A DNA stretch of 35,847 bases, from contig NZ_JAQQLA010000008.1 of NCBI RefSeq assembly GCF_028548395.1, positions 1 through 35,847 on the forward strand, read 5' to 3'. Position numbers and translations under genes: made by a program. The DNA is from Vogesella indigofera (GTDB taxonomy: Bacteria; Pseudomonadota; Gammaproteobacteria; Burkholderiales; Chromobacteriaceae). A model generated the notes under the pieces. It did no database searches. It was not told the origin of the DNA and saw only the letters and a program-made list of their open reading frames with translations. Below are positions 8,901 through 16,312 of this stretch, in pieces. The first letter of the stretch is position 1, and every line of letters starts with the position of its first letter.

Positions 8901-9277
8901 CCCTGCGCATTGCGCGCCGCCCACAGTCGCGGCGTGTCCAGCGTCAGCTCCGCCAACTCGAAGCGGCCAAGCAGCAAGGGCAGCGCCTCGGCATCGACAT
9001 TCAAGCGTGCGGCGCTGAACAGCGGCGTGCCGTCGCGGTCGTTCAGGCGCAAGTCGTGCACGGTCAGCCGCCACGCCCACGGCGCGAACTCCACTTTGCC
9101 CAGCGTCAACTTGCGGCCAACCTTTTGCGCCCAGTTGCCGGCGGCGTAGTCCACCGCTTTGGGCACCCCGGCCCACAGTCCGCCCAGCAGCACGGCCACT
9201 GCGGTCGCGCTCCACAACAGACGACGGGGCCAGCGGGCGGGCGTGGCGACAGGTTTGGCAGCGGCTTCACTCATCAT
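5966..9277 (-). CDS. DUF748 / AsmA-like envelope protein
   Basis: A large protein of about 1100 residues, chosen to start at the MMSEAAAKP pair (ATG 9277 or 9274). An N-terminal membrane anchor (LLWSATAVAVLLGGLWAGV, about residues 18-36) is followed by a long periplasmic, repetitive beta-rich region typical of the AsmA/DUF748 group, with many LDLGKRSITPGDVTLQGL-type segments. The last 150 residues (near PPPEREKLLKLAELLAKRP and GGYDVEQDSRELARYRV) recall an OmpA-like end found in this family. Pro/Ala/Lys-rich linkers occur near residues 360 and 700. Related proteins are linked to lipid transport between membranes or to outer membrane assembly, but no exact role can be given. The frame is open upstream to 9520; that extension has no clear ribosome site. 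Three copies of the dispersed 14-mer (one exact, two imperfect) lie inside. Confidence 0.85.
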   Translation of the reverse strand: MMSEAAAKPVATPARWPRRLLWSATAVAVLLGGLWAGVPKAVDYAAGNWAQKVGRKLTLGKVEFAPWAWRLTVHDLRLNDRDGTPLFSAARLNVDAEALPLLLGRFELAELTLDTPRLWAARNAQGEWNWTRLLRDAAGPDTAPDEEASEPPKLLLTQLALNKGQLLLHDQLGGDVQRQVLPLDFQLKNLSTLPNNQGRYRLAAELDDGTRLDWQGSLLLQPLQSDGVLKVSGFTLGSVWPYVQPYLRLAPPQGKLSVSLPYHFDLAGKTVRLSAKGVAANLAALAVTAPGSGSSFKLGQLALSGGEFDLASRRLTLARLSLAGGELDTVLDRQGQPDWLAALPPAPAAAASVKTATTAKPVPAKPEPGWTVSLPAIRIDNWQLRATHQGFVTPLSASLKLDSLQAAVAMTADGGVKVGNATLALSQLAAASGDRPPFATLTGLQLASSELDLGKRSITPGDVTLQGLQLALNRGKDGKLDIAEALRQQATATPAAPVAASTPPDSPAWQIRYPKLTLAQSALSWRDAGTGQPVSVALQDVGASVSGDPQQGFAVQLAAALGQGKLQLEAKAAANLQDIRGRLRASRLPLREVAPYALDNTVLRFGGGELSADLGFALAGSRWQADGKAQLDRLALYEPGRREVLLGWQQLAVSGIKAQPDRVSLADVRLVSPQLRLILDEKRVPNFAHLMKPQPAAKTAAKAAPAAKSDSGDKLPLVEVRAIRVRNARMDFADLGLNPSFATRIHSLSGTVLGLSSRPGRRGTVTMDGRVDQFGDVRIRGALSPLAVTNDLDMALNFRNIPLGSLNPYSMTFAGWKITDGSLTTELRYLLKNRQLQGENRMVIDHIQLGEEVADYDGTRLPLRLAVALLEDSDGRIDLSLPVAGSLDAPDFSYGHLVWQAFRNIVVKIVTAPFRALFGGEGFDDIYADAGDDRIPPPEREKLLKLAELLAKRPKLALAIGGGYDVEQDSRELARYRVDSDILKRAAYQLQADEPLPLPDMGDPAIRKAVGDGYAVQFGRFAWLKRVAREADTAERAQSMRGELLAAQKIDDGALRALASARGNAARQLLLAAKPELAERISVLDADKVKADKDGVPLLLKLK
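7550..7563 (+). repeat. 12/14 copy of the dispersed 14-mer
   Basis: CAGGTTGGCCGCAG inside the DUF748 gene; both end bases differ from the consensus. This copy could be chance. Confidence 0.4.
8432..8445 (+). repeat. 13/14 copy of the dispersed 14-mer
   Basis: GAGGTTGGCCGCAA inside the DUF748 gene, with the first base changed. Confidence 0.6.
9111..9124 (-). repeat. exact copy of the dispersed 14-mer inside a gene
   Basis: Exact copy near the start of the DUF748 gene, where it encodes KVGRK in the coding strand. Confidence 0.9.
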
Positions 9278-9432
9278 TAAACAGTCCGGCAAAAATAGGC
9301 AGCCTTCGTCCACAGGTAGCGCGGCCCCGGCTGTGGGCTTTATTCCACAACCGGCCAGCAGCAAGGCGGACAAAGGTTGCGGTCGCGCCGCGCCGCTCAT
9401 AGCATGGCGAAGCGTGACCATAATTTTAAACA

Positions 9433-9450
9433 CCGCAGTCCAGACTGCGG
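9433..9450. other. short perfect hairpin upstream of the puuA-like gene
   Basis: CCGCAGTC and GACTGCGG form an 8-bp stem with a 2-nt centre, followed by CTTT on the plus strand. It lies in the leader of the following genes and could be a weak terminator or attenuator. Confidence 0.4.
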
Positions 9451-9489
9451 CTTTCATTAAGCATTCTATACCCTGAAGAGGAACGCATT

Positions 9490-9651
9490 TTGATTGATCT
9501 CGCCTGGCCGTGCCATGCACGCCAGCCGCTGCTGCGGCAACCCTGCGACCTGCGCCTCGATGCCGCGCAGGCTTTCCTGACGCTGGCGCGCCGCCGCGAC
9601 GCGCTGCTCAACCACGAACGCCGCAGCACCAGCTCCGGCGCCCACACCTGA
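9490..9651 (+). CDS. possible small protein gene with TTG start, upstream of the glutamine synthetase homologue
   Basis: An open frame of 53 codons starts at TTG 9490, with a good GAAGAGGA ribosome site 8 bases upstream, and ends with TGA at 9649-9651, 18 bases before the next gene. The product starts MIDLAWPCHARQPLLRQPCD and has two cysteines, then an amphipathic stretch (LRLDAAQAFLTLARRRDALL) and a short polar tail. I recognise no family. The ribosome site, the tight coupling to the next gene and the codon use like that of its neighbours support it; the short length and TTG start are against it. It might be a leader peptide for the downstream gene. Confidence 0.45.
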   Translation: MIDLAWPCHARQPLLRQPCDLRLDAAQAFLTLARRRDALLNHERRSTSSGAHT

Positions 9652-9669
9652 TCGCCATAGGACTACCCG

Positions 9670-11007
9670 ATGAACGACGCGCAGAAAATCCAGCAATGGC
9701 TGGACGAAAACCGGATTACCGAAGTTGAATGCCTGATCCCGGACATGACCGGGCTGGCGCGCGGCAAGATCGTGCCGCGCCACAAGTACAACCCCGCCGA
9801 GGGCCTGCGCCTGCCGGAAGCCGTACTGTCGATGACCGTCACCGGCGACTTTCCCGAGCAGGACTTCACCTCCGTCGCCGACCCCGACATGCGCCTGATC
9901 CCGGACGCCAGCACCGTGCGCCCGGTCCCGTGGGCGAAAGAACCGACCGCGCAGATCATCCACGACTGCGTCAATTTCGACGGTAGCGACGCCGACCTCG
10001 CGCCGCGCAACGTGCTCAAGCGCATCCTCAAGCTGTACCAGCAGGACGGCCTGTCCGCCATCGTCGCCCCGGAAATGGAGTTCTACCTGGTGCAGGTCGA
10101 ACCCGACGAAGACATCCCGCTGAAACCGCCGGTTGGCCGCACCAAGCGCACCGAGGCCGGGATGCAGAGCTTTTCCATCGACGCGGTCAACGAATACGAC
10201 AATATCTTCGACGAGATCTACGACTGGTGCGAGGCGCAGGGGCTGGCGCTGGACACGCTGATCCACGAGATGGGCACCGCGCAGATGGAGATCAACCTTG
10301 ATCACGGCGATCCGCTGCAGCTGGCCGACCAGGTGTTCCTGTTCAAGCGCACCGTGCGCGAGGTTGCGATCCGCAACAATATGTACGCCACCTTCATGGC
10401 CAAGCCGATGCAGGGCCAGCCGGGCAGCGCGATGCACATCCACCAGAGCGTGGTCGATGCCGACGGCAACAACATCTTCAGCAACGCCGACGGCAGCCCG
10501 TCCGACGCCTTCCTCCACTTCATCGGCGGGCTGCAGACCTACCTGCCGGCGGCGATGCCGTTCTTCGCGCCGTACGTGAACAGCTACCGCCGCCTGTCGC
10601 GCTTCACCTCGGCGCCGATCAACCTGAGTTGGGGCTTTGATAACCGCACCTGCGGCCTGCGCGTGCCGCACTCCGGGCCGGAGGCGCGGCGGGTGGAAAA
10701 CCGCCTCGCCGGCGTCGACGTCAACCCGTATCTGGCGATCGCCGCCAGCCTCGCCTGCGGCTATCTCGGCATGCAACAGCGCATCCAGCCGAGCGCGCCG
10801 CTGACCGGCAGCGCCTACGAGCAGCCACACCAGCTGCCGCGCCACCTGGACGACGCCATCGACATGCTGCTCAAGTGCCAGCCGCTGGCGGAGCTGTTCG
10901 GCGACCACTTCATCCAGACCTACAGCGCGATCAAGGAAGCCGAGTATCGCGAGTACTTCGACGTGATCAGTCCGTGGGAGCGGCGCTTCCTGCTGCTGCA
11001 CGTGTAA
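9670..11007 (+). CDS. puuA: glutamine synthetase family protein, probably gamma-glutamylputrescine synthetase
   Basis: A 445-residue member of the glutamine synthetase family. It has the N-terminal beta-grasp part (residues 1-105, with CLIPDMTGLARGKIV) and the catalytic part with the metal and ATP motifs (APEMEFYL, EMGTAQMEINLDHGDPLQLADQV, KPMQGQPGSAMHIHQS, NRTCGLRVPHSGPEARRVENRLAGVDVNPYLAIAA). The family ligates glutamate to an amine using ATP. The length and the LIPDMTGLARGK start resemble PuuA-type enzymes rather than GlnA, which is longer and has an adenylylation site. No other puu genes are near, so the substrate (putrescine or another amine) is inferred. ATG 9670 follows an AGGA ribosome site. 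The gene ends at a paired 14-mer hairpin. Confidence 0.85.
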   Translation: MNDAQKIQQWLDENRITEVECLIPDMTGLARGKIVPRHKYNPAEGLRLPEAVLSMTVTGDFPEQDFTSVADPDMRLIPDASTVRPVPWAKEPTAQIIHDCVNFDGSDADLAPRNVLKRILKLYQQDGLSAIVAPEMEFYLVQVEPDEDIPLKPPVGRTKRTEAGMQSFSIDAVNEYDNIFDEIYDWCEAQGLALDTLIHEMGTAQMEINLDHGDPLQLADQVFLFKRTVREVAIRNNMYATFMAKPMQGQPGSAMHIHQSVVDADGNNIFSNADGSPSDAFLHFIGGLQTYLPAAMPFFAPYVNSYRRLSRFTSAPINLSWGFDNRTCGLRVPHSGPEARRVENRLAGVDVNPYLAIAASLACGYLGMQQRIQPSAPLTGSAYEQPHQLPRHLDDAIDMLLKCQPLAELFGDHFIQTYSAIKEAEYREYFDVISPWERRFLLLHV

Positions 11008-11026
11008 GCGGCAGCGCCGTTGCGGC

Positions 11027-11060
11027 TTGCGGCCAACCTTGTGTACAAGGTTGGCCGCAA
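11027..11060. terminator. inverted pair of the dispersed 14-mer after the puuA-like gene
   Basis: Two exact copies in opposite orientation (11027-11040 and 11047-11060) give a perfect 16-bp stem with a 2-nt centre, 19 bases after the stop codon. A CTTTG sequence follows on the plus strand. Same architecture as the pair at 5914-5952. Confidence 0.75.
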
Positions 11061-11064
11061 CGCT

Positions 11065-11092
11065 TTGTCGCCGGCGCCGGCTGCGCTATGCT
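11065..11092 (+). promoter_or_regulatory. putative sigma-70 promoter of earP
   Basis: TTGTCG (11065-11070) and TATGCT (11087-11092) separated by 16 bp, just after the repeat hairpin and about 25 bases before the earP start. The predicted transcript start is near 11099. Confidence 0.55.
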
Positions 11093-11117
11093 GCGCAGCC
11101 ATTGTAAGGAGAGCAGC

Positions 11118-12266
11118 ATGGCGCAACGCTGGGACATTTTCTGCACCGTGATCGACAACTACGGCGACATCGGCGTCACCTGGCGCCTGGCGCGGCAGCT
11201 GGCGCACGAGTACGGCTTCGCGGTGCGCCTGTGGGTGGACGATCTGGCCAGCTTTGCCCGCATCGCCCCCGGCCTGCAGCCGGCGCTGGCGCAGCAGCAG
11301 CTGGACGGTGTCAGCATCTGCCACTGGCCGGCGCAGGACTTTCCCGCCACCGACGCCGCCGACGTGGTGATCGAGGCCTTCGGCTGCCCGCTGCCGGACA
11401 GCTATCTGGCCGCCATGGTCGACCGGACGCGCAAGCCGGTGTGGATCAATCTGGAATACCTGTCGGCGGAAGACTGGGTCGCCGGCTGCCACGGCCTGGC
11501 CTCGCCGCATCCGCAACTGCCGCTGACCAAGCACTTCTTCTTTCCCGGCTTTGGCGACGATACCGGCGGCCTGCTGTGCGAACGGGCACTGCCGGCGCAG
11601 CGCGACGCGTGGCAGGCCGACGCGGCGAGGCAGGACGCCTACTGGCAAAGCCTGGGCGTGCCGCCGCGCCGCGCCGGCGAGCTGCGCGTCAGCCTGTTCT
11701 GTTACGAATCCGCCGCCGCGCAGCAGTGGCTGGCCAGCTGCGCCGCCGGCAGCCAGCCGCTGCGGCTGCTGGTGCCGCAGGGCAAGGTGTTGCCGGATGT
11801 CGCCGCCGCGTTCGGCCTCGCACAGCTGCCACAGGCCGGCGACGTGCTGCAGCGCGGTGCGCTGACGCTGCACGTGCTGCCGCTGACCGATCAGCACGGC
11901 TACGACCGGCTGCTGTGGTCGTGCGATATCAACATCGTGCGCGGCGAGGACAGCTTCGTGCGCGCGCAGTGGGCGGCGCGGCCGTTCCTGTGGCACATCT
12001 ACCGCCAAGATGAGGACGCGCATCTGGTCAAGCTGGAGGCTTTTTTACAACGCTACACCGCCGCGCTGTCGCCGGCCGCGCGCCAACAGATCCACGCGCT
12101 GTGGCAAGGCTGGAACCGCGAACAGGACATCGGCCAGGTCTGGCAAACGCTGCCGGCGGTACTGGCGGAATGGCAACGCTACGCCCGCAGCTGGCCACAA
12201 ATGCAACTGCGTCACGGCGACCTCGCCACACGACTGGTGCAGTTCACCGAAAAGCAGCTACAATAA
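11118..12266 (+). CDS. earP: EF-P arginine rhamnosyltransferase EarP
   Basis: A 382-residue GT-B glycosyltransferase that adds rhamnose from TDP-L-rhamnose to an arginine of elongation factor P, which then relieves ribosome stalling on proline runs. The start follows a GTAAGGAGAG ribosome site at ATG 11118. The N-terminal motif WDIFCTVIDNYGDIGVTWRLA holds Asp13 and Asp17, which are known to be needed for EarP catalysis. The nucleotide-sugar site is marked by INIVRGEDSFVRAQWAARP in the C-terminal domain, a family hallmark. The efp gene follows 57 bases later, and its product has Arg at position 32, the target residue. This confirms the arginine-rhamnose branch of EF-P modification instead of the EpmA lysine branch. 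Confidence 0.95.
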   Translation: MAQRWDIFCTVIDNYGDIGVTWRLARQLAHEYGFAVRLWVDDLASFARIAPGLQPALAQQQLDGVSICHWPAQDFPATDAADVVIEAFGCPLPDSYLAAMVDRTRKPVWINLEYLSAEDWVAGCHGLASPHPQLPLTKHFFFPGFGDDTGGLLCERALPAQRDAWQADAARQDAYWQSLGVPPRRAGELRVSLFCYESAAAQQWLASCAAGSQPLRLLVPQGKVLPDVAAAFGLAQLPQAGDVLQRGALTLHVLPLTDQHGYDRLLWSCDINIVRGEDSFVRAQWAARPFLWHIYRQDEDAHLVKLEAFLQRYTAALSPAARQQIHALWQGWNREQDIGQVWQTLPAVLAEWQRYARSWPQMQLRHGDLATRLVQFTEKQLQ

Positions 12267-12278
12267 CCGGTTTCCAAG

Positions 12279-12297
12279 GGAATCGTTTTCCGATTCC
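12279..12297 (+). other. small hairpin in the efp leader
   Basis: GGAATCG and CGATTCC can pair across a 5-nt loop between earP and efp. It has no T-run and may only shape the leader or processing of the shared transcript. Confidence 0.3.
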
Positions 12298-12323
12298 GAT
12301 TCAAGACTTTAGGACTTAAACGC

Positions 12324-12887
12324 ATGAAAACCGCTCAGGAACTCCGCGCAGGTAACGTATTCATGGTCGGCGGCGAGCCGATGGTTGTACAAAAAGCTGA
12401 ATTCAGCAAATCCGGCCGTAACGCTTCGGTCGTGAAAATGAAGATGAAAAACCTGCTGACGGGTGCGGGTTCCGAAGCGGTTTACCGTGCCGACGACAAG
12501 TTCGACGTGGTGGTACTGGATCGCAAGGACTGCCAGTACTCCTACTTCGCTGACCCGATGTACGTGTTCATGGACGCCGAGTTCAACCAGTACGAAGTCG
12601 AAGCCGACAACCTGGGCGACACCCTGAACTACATCGTTGACGGCATGGAAGACGAATGCCAGGTCACCTTCTACGACGGCAAGGCCATCTCCGTAGAACT
12701 GCCGACCACCGTGGTTCGTGAAGTGGAATACACCGAGCCAGCCGTCCGTGGCGACACTTCCGGCAAGGTACTGAAGCCGGCACGCCTGGTAGGCACCACC
12801 TTCGAAGTGCAGGTTCCGGCTTTCGTCAACACCGGCGAAAAGATCGAAATCGATACCCGCACCAACGAATTCAAGAAGCGCGCCTGA
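12324..12887 (+). CDS. efp: translation elongation factor P
   Basis: A 187-residue EF-P with the three beta-barrel domains of the family (KOW-like domain 1, central OB domain, C-terminal OB domain ending in [10 protein letters not shown]). The loop that reaches the peptidyl-transferase centre reads SKSGRNAS, placing Arg at position 32, the residue rhamnosylated by EarP. EF-P binds between the P and E sites and helps peptide bond formation at consecutive prolines. ATG 12324 has an AGGA ribosome site about 10 bases upstream. Codon use is less GC-biased at third positions than in its neighbours, as expected for a highly expressed gene. It probably shares a transcript with earP. Confidence 0.97.
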   Translation: MKTAQELRAGNVFMVGGEPMVVQKAEFSKSGRNASVVKMKMKNLLTGAGSEAVYRADDKFDVVVLDRKDCQYSYFADPMYVFMDAEFNQYEVEADNLGDTLNYIVDGMEDECQVTFYDGKAISVELPTTVVREVEYTEPAVRGDTSGKVLKPARLVGTTFEVQVPAFVNTGEKIEIDTRTNEFKKRA

Positions 12888-12907
12888 TTCCCCGGCCCGC
12901 AGCAAGC

Positions 12908-12935
12908 AAAAGACCACCGCACGCGGTGGTCTTTT
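12908..12935. terminator. bidirectional terminator after efp
   Basis: AAAAGACCACCGC pairs perfectly with GCGGTGGTCTTTT over a 2-nt centre; a further CTTTT follows. The A-run makes it also a terminator for the minus-strand small gene at 12952. Confidence 0.9.
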
Positions 12936-12951
12936 CTTTTGCCGGCAACGC

Positions 12952-13143
12952 TCAGAACTGCAACTGCTTGCAGCGCGGACAGCGCATCATCATGCCGGCG
13001 ATGGTGCGCACTTCGGTCAGGCCGCGTCCGGAACAGCGCGAACAGACCCGGTCGCGGCCGGGGGTATCGATCAGCTCCGGCTGACGGATACCCCAGCTTT
13101 TCGGGGTAATCAGGCGGCGACTGGTGGTGGTTTTGCTAGCCAT
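12952..13143 (-). CDS. small zinc-ribbon-like protein with a DnaJ-type CxxCxGxG motif
   Basis: A 63-residue basic protein starting at ATG 13143 (MASKTTTSRRLITPKSWG); an earlier TTG at 13167 is possible but less likely. It has two cysteine pairs: CSRCSGRG, an exact CxxCxGxG motif like those of the DnaJ zinc fingers, and CPRC close to the C-terminus (MMMRCPRCKQLQF). Together these can bind one zinc ion. I do not know its function; a nucleic-acid or protein contact is possible. It stands alone between efp and ppx and ends on the shared terminator. Confidence 0.7.
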   Translation of the reverse strand: MASKTTTSRRLITPKSWGIRQPELIDTPGRDRVCSRCSGRGLTEVRTIAGMMMRCPRCKQLQF

Positions 13144-13215
13144 GGCATTCCGATCCGCATAGACCAAAATGAAAACCTATCGCAAAGTCATGGCATTTTC
13201 AACCACTTCCAGCAA

Positions 13216-14700
13216 TCAGGCCTGACGCAGCTCCAGCAACATGCCGACACGGCGCCACTGGCCGACTTCCTGGCCGAAGGCGCTGGTGGTCAGCGGATTG
13301 GCCTCCAGCCAGTCGCTGTCGATGGTGATGGCGTAGCCGTTCATGGTCTGCTGCACGTTCTGCACCGCCTGGCCATCGACATCGTTGCGGCTGCGGCAGA
13401 ACAGCGCGGCGAGGCGCAGCGCCAGTACCGCGTGCCACAGTTCCGGATCCGCGATCTCGCGCATCATCTTGCCCATGTCGCCACGGTGGCCAAGCACGAT
13501 GGTGGCCAGCTCGCTCTGCTCGCGCCGCGAGAAGCCCGGCATGTCGGCATACTGCAGGATGTACGCGGAATGCTTGTGGTAGGCGGTGTGCGCGATCGAC
13601 AGCCCGATCTCGTGCACCTTGGCCGCCCAGCTCAGGCATTTCAGCAGCGGGCCGCCCGGCGCCACCATGCCGTAAAACTGCTCGGCCAGGCGCAACACCC
13701 GTTCCGCCTGCGCGGTATCGACGTGATAACGGCGCTTGAACTGGGCAATGGTGGAGTCACGCATGTCCTTCTCCCGCTGTCGGCCCAGCAGATCATAGAG
13801 CACGCCGTCGCGCAGTGCGCCATCGGTGACGATCATGCGCTCGATCTGCAGGGTCTGGAACACCGCGATCATCACCGCGAGGCCGCCACAGATCACCGGC
13901 GCCCGGTCCGGCTTGAGGCCGTTCAGGTCGATGGTCTTGAACGAGCCGAAGCGCAGCAGCTCCTCGCGCAGGCGCAGCATGCCGCGCAGGGTGATCTCGC
14001 CGCTGGTCCAGTCGTTGATTTCCAGGATGTCGCGCAGCGAACGCGCGGTGCCGGAGGTACCGACCGCCAGCTGCCATTCGCTCTGCGGATAGGCGTGGGT
14101 GATGCGCTGGATCTCGCTGGCGGCGGCCAGCTCGGCGTCGCGGAACGCGACCTTGCTGATCTTGCCGGCAGTGAAATAGCGCAGGCTGTAGGTGACGCAG
14201 CCCAGCGGCAGGCTCTCGGTGACGTGCGCCTTGTACTGGCTGCCGATGATGAATTCGGTGGAGCCGCCACCGATGTCGACCACCAGCCGGCGCTCCTTGG
14301 TGGCCGGCAGGCTGTGCGCGGCGCCAAGGTAGATCAGGCGCGCTTCTTCGCGCCCGGCAATGATCTCGATCGGGAAGCCCAGCAGCCGTTCGGCCTCGCT
14401 GATGAACGCCGGGGCGTTCTTCGCCACGCGCAGGGTGTTGGTGCCGACGATGCGCACCTGGCGGGGCTCGAAGCCGCGCAGCCGCTCGCCAAAGCGCGCC
14501 ATGCAGGCCAGCGCGCGATCGATGGTGTCCTGTTGCAGCAGCTTGTCTTCGGTGAGGCCACCGCCCAGACGGACGGTTTCCTTCAATACATCCAGGGGGT
14601 ACAGCTGGTCGTCCACCACGCGCGACACTTGCAGTCGGAAACTGTTCGAACCGAGGTCGACGGTGGCCAATACATCGTAGGGGGGCGTAGTACTGTTCAA
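13216..14700 (-). CDS. ppx: exopolyphosphatase (Ppx/GppA family)
   Basis: A 494-residue enzyme that removes terminal phosphates from inorganic polyphosphate. The ASKHA-fold ATPase-like motifs are visible: the phosphate 1 loop VDLGSNSFRLQVSRV at residues 14-28, and VDIGGGSTEFIIG at about 142-154. The C-terminal half holds an HD-like helical domain (AAKVHEIGLSIAHTAYHKHSAYIL). The length fits Ppx rather than the short one-domain forms; GppA (pppGpp hydrolysis) activity cannot be ruled out from sequence alone. phoU is upstream on the same strand, linking it to phosphate storage, but a terminator separates them. Confidence 0.93.
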   Translation of the reverse strand: MNSTTPPYDVLATVDLGSNSFRLQVSRVVDDQLYPLDVLKETVRLGGGLTEDKLLQQDTIDRALACMARFGERLRGFEPRQVRIVGTNTLRVAKNAPAFISEAERLLGFPIEIIAGREEARLIYLGAAHSLPATKERRLVVDIGGGSTEFIIGSQYKAHVTESLPLGCVTYSLRYFTAGKISKVAFRDAELAAASEIQRITHAYPQSEWQLAVGTSGTARSLRDILEINDWTSGEITLRGMLRLREELLRFGSFKTIDLNGLKPDRAPVICGGLAVMIAVFQTLQIERMIVTDGALRDGVLYDLLGRQREKDMRDSTIAQFKRRYHVDTAQAERVLRLAEQFYGMVAPGGPLLKCLSWAAKVHEIGLSIAHTAYHKHSAYILQYADMPGFSRREQSELATIVLGHRGDMGKMMREIADPELWHAVLALRLAALFCRSRNDVDGQAVQNVQQTMNGYAITIDSDWLEANPLTTSAFGQEVGQWRRVGMLLELRQA

Positions 14701-14734
14701 GAATCACCCCTTCTTGGAAACGGGTTGGGAAATG

Positions 14735-14764
14735 AAAAAACGGCGGTAACCGATGTTACCGCCG
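14735..14764 (-). terminator. intrinsic terminator of phoU
   Basis: On the minus strand, a 10-bp stem (CGGCGGTAAC with GTTACCGCCG, 4-nt loop) is followed directly by a run of six T. Confidence 0.9.
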
Positions 14765-14787
14765 CCTTTGGACTACTGCACGCAAAA

Positions 14788-15501
14788 TCAGACCGGTTCT
14801 TGCGGCAGGGTTTCGCGCTTCTTGTCTTCCAGCGAGGTATGACGGATGTCCTTGCCCTTCACCAGATACACCACGTATTCGGAAATGTTCTTGGCGTGGT
14901 CGCCGATGCGCTCGATCGCCTTGCAGATGAACAGGGTGTCGATCGACAGCGTGATGGTGCGCGGATCTTCCATCATGTAGGTGATCTGCGAACGCAGCTC
15001 GGACGCGTAGTCCTCGTCCAGCATCATGTCTTCTTCGGCCAGCTCCACCGCGGCAGTGGTATCAAGGCGGGCAAACGCGTCCAGCGCGCGGTGCAGCATC
15101 GCCAGCGCCGACTTGGCCATCTTGTCGGCCTCGCGGAAGCGCGGCGTTGGATAGCGCGACGACTGATACAGCGAGCGGCCGACGCGGGCGACTTTTTGCG
15201 CCTCGTCGCCGATGCGCTCCAGGTCGGTGATGGTCTTGATCACGGTGATCACCATGCGCAGGTCGCTGGCGGCCGGCTGGCGGCGGGCGATGATGTGCTG
15301 GCAGTCCTCGTCGATCGCCACTTCAAAGGCGTTGACCTTGGCATCGTCGGCGATCACGCGGTCGAGACGATCGACATCTCCCTCCTGCAACGCCTCCATC
15401 GCGGCGCGGATTTGCTGCTCGACCAGACCCCCCATCTGCAGCACGCGGGTGCGGATATTTTCGAGCTCCATATCAAACTGCTTGGAAATGTGATCAGGCA
15501 T
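14788..15501 (-). CDS. phoU: phosphate signalling regulator PhoU
   Basis: A 237-residue, all-helical protein with the two repeated PhoU domains (about residues 18-105 and 120-208). Each carries the conserved metal-binding pattern, seen as ITDLERIGDEAQKVAR and FICKAIERIGDHAKNISEYVVYLVKG. PhoU links the PstSCAB transporter to the PhoR kinase and prevents excess phosphate uptake. Unlike in many bacteria, no pst genes are directly attached here; instead ppx follows, so the pair may balance phosphate entry and polyphosphate. The gene ends at its own strong terminator. Confidence 0.95.
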   Translation of the reverse strand: MPDHISKQFDMELENIRTRVLQMGGLVEQQIRAAMEALQEGDVDRLDRVIADDAKVNAFEVAIDEDCQHIIARRQPAASDLRMVITVIKTITDLERIGDEAQKVARVGRSLYQSSRYPTPRFREADKMAKSALAMLHRALDAFARLDTTAAVELAEEDMMLDEDYASELRSQITYMMEDPRTITLSIDTLFICKAIERIGDHAKNISEYVVYLVKGKDIRHTSLEDKKRETLPQEPV

Positions 15502-15590
15502 GAGCGACCTCGTTGGTTTTCGGCTTCAAGCGCGCCATGATAGACGCGCAACATGACAGTTCTGTTGCAGCAAGATGCACGGTAACGCAG

Positions 15591-15618
15591 CGCTTGCGGC
15601 CAACGTTGGCCGCAAGCG
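15591..15618. repeat. perfect 28-bp palindrome built from two fused, shortened 14-mer copies
   Basis: The central 22 bases are TTGCGGCCAAC joined directly to GTTGGCCGCAA, so the two inverted motifs overlap at a central ACGT instead of keeping the usual AAGG ends. CGC/GCG flanks extend the symmetry. It lies 9 bases after the rpiA stop codon on the minus strand, but no T-run follows. Confidence 0.75.
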
Positions 15619-15627
15619 TGGCCGGAC

Positions 15628-16290
15628 TTAGCTCAGTTCCTTCACGCCAGCGGCAGTACCCAGCAGCAACACGTCGGCCCGGCGCTGCGCGAACAGGCCG
15701 TTGGTGACCACGCCGACGATCTGGTTGATCTGCTGCTCCAGCTTCACCGGCTCGGCGATCTGCATGCCGTGCACGTCGAGAATGATGTTGCCGTTGTCGG
15801 TGGTGACGCCCATGCGCCACTCCGGATGACCGCCAAGCTTGACGATCTCGCGTGCCACGTGGCTGCGCGCCATCGGGATCACCTCCACCGGCAGCGGGAA
15901 GGCCCCCAGCACCGACACGTACTTGCTCTCGTCGGCGATGCAGATGAACTGCTGCGCCACCGCGGCGATGATCTTCTCGCGCGTCAGTGCCGCGCCACCG
16001 CCCTTGATCATGTGCAGGTGATGGTTGACCTCGTCGGCGCCGTCGATATACACCGGCAGCTCGTCCGGGCCCACCGTGTTCAGGTCATACACCGGAATGC
16101 CGATCGCCTTCAGGCGCTCGGTACTGGCCACCGAGCTGGACACCGCGCCCTTGATGCGACCCTTGATCTTGGCCAGCTCGTCGATGAAGAAATTGACGGT
16201 GCTGCCGGTACCGACGCCGACGATGCAGTCATCCGGCACGAATTTGATGGCCTGTTGTGCCACCAGCTGTTTCAGTTGATTCTGGTCCAT
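15628..16290 (-). CDS. rpiA: ribose-5-phosphate isomerase A
   Basis: A 220-residue enzyme that interconverts ribose 5-phosphate and ribulose 5-phosphate in the pentose phosphate pathway. Family motifs are [15 protein letters not shown] (phosphate loop), YIDGADEVN (catalytic Asp residues) and [17 protein letters not shown] 16290 has a GGAG ribosome site 8 bases upstream and fits the usual length. The gene follows ispF by 22 bases and is the last gene of the yafS-rnhA-dnaQ-ispD-ispF-rpiA chain. Confidence 0.96.
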   Translation of the reverse strand: MDQNQLKQLVAQQAIKFVPDDCIVGVGTGSTVNFFIDELAKIKGRIKGAVSSSVASTERLKAIGIPVYDLNTVGPDELPVYIDGADEVNHHLHMIKGGGAALTREKIIAAVAQQFICIADESKYVSVLGAFPLPVEVIPMARSHVAREIVKLGGHPEWRMGVTTDNGNIILDVHGMQIAEPVKLEQQINQIVGVVTNGLFAQRRADVLLLGTAAGVKELS

Positions 16291-16312
16291 GAGAGTACTC
16301 CGGAATGGGGAA

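Noticed and set aside
6164..9280. A 1038-codon open frame on the plus strand
   Set aside because: Antisense to the DUF748 gene; its product is a Gln/Arg/His-rich shadow without recognisable domains.
9278..9520. An upstream in-frame extension of the DUF748 protein, with a lipobox-like LSALLLAGC
   Set aside because: The apparent lipobox is not at an N-terminus with a good ribosome site, and the membrane anchor directly after ATG 9277 or 9274 is typical of the family.
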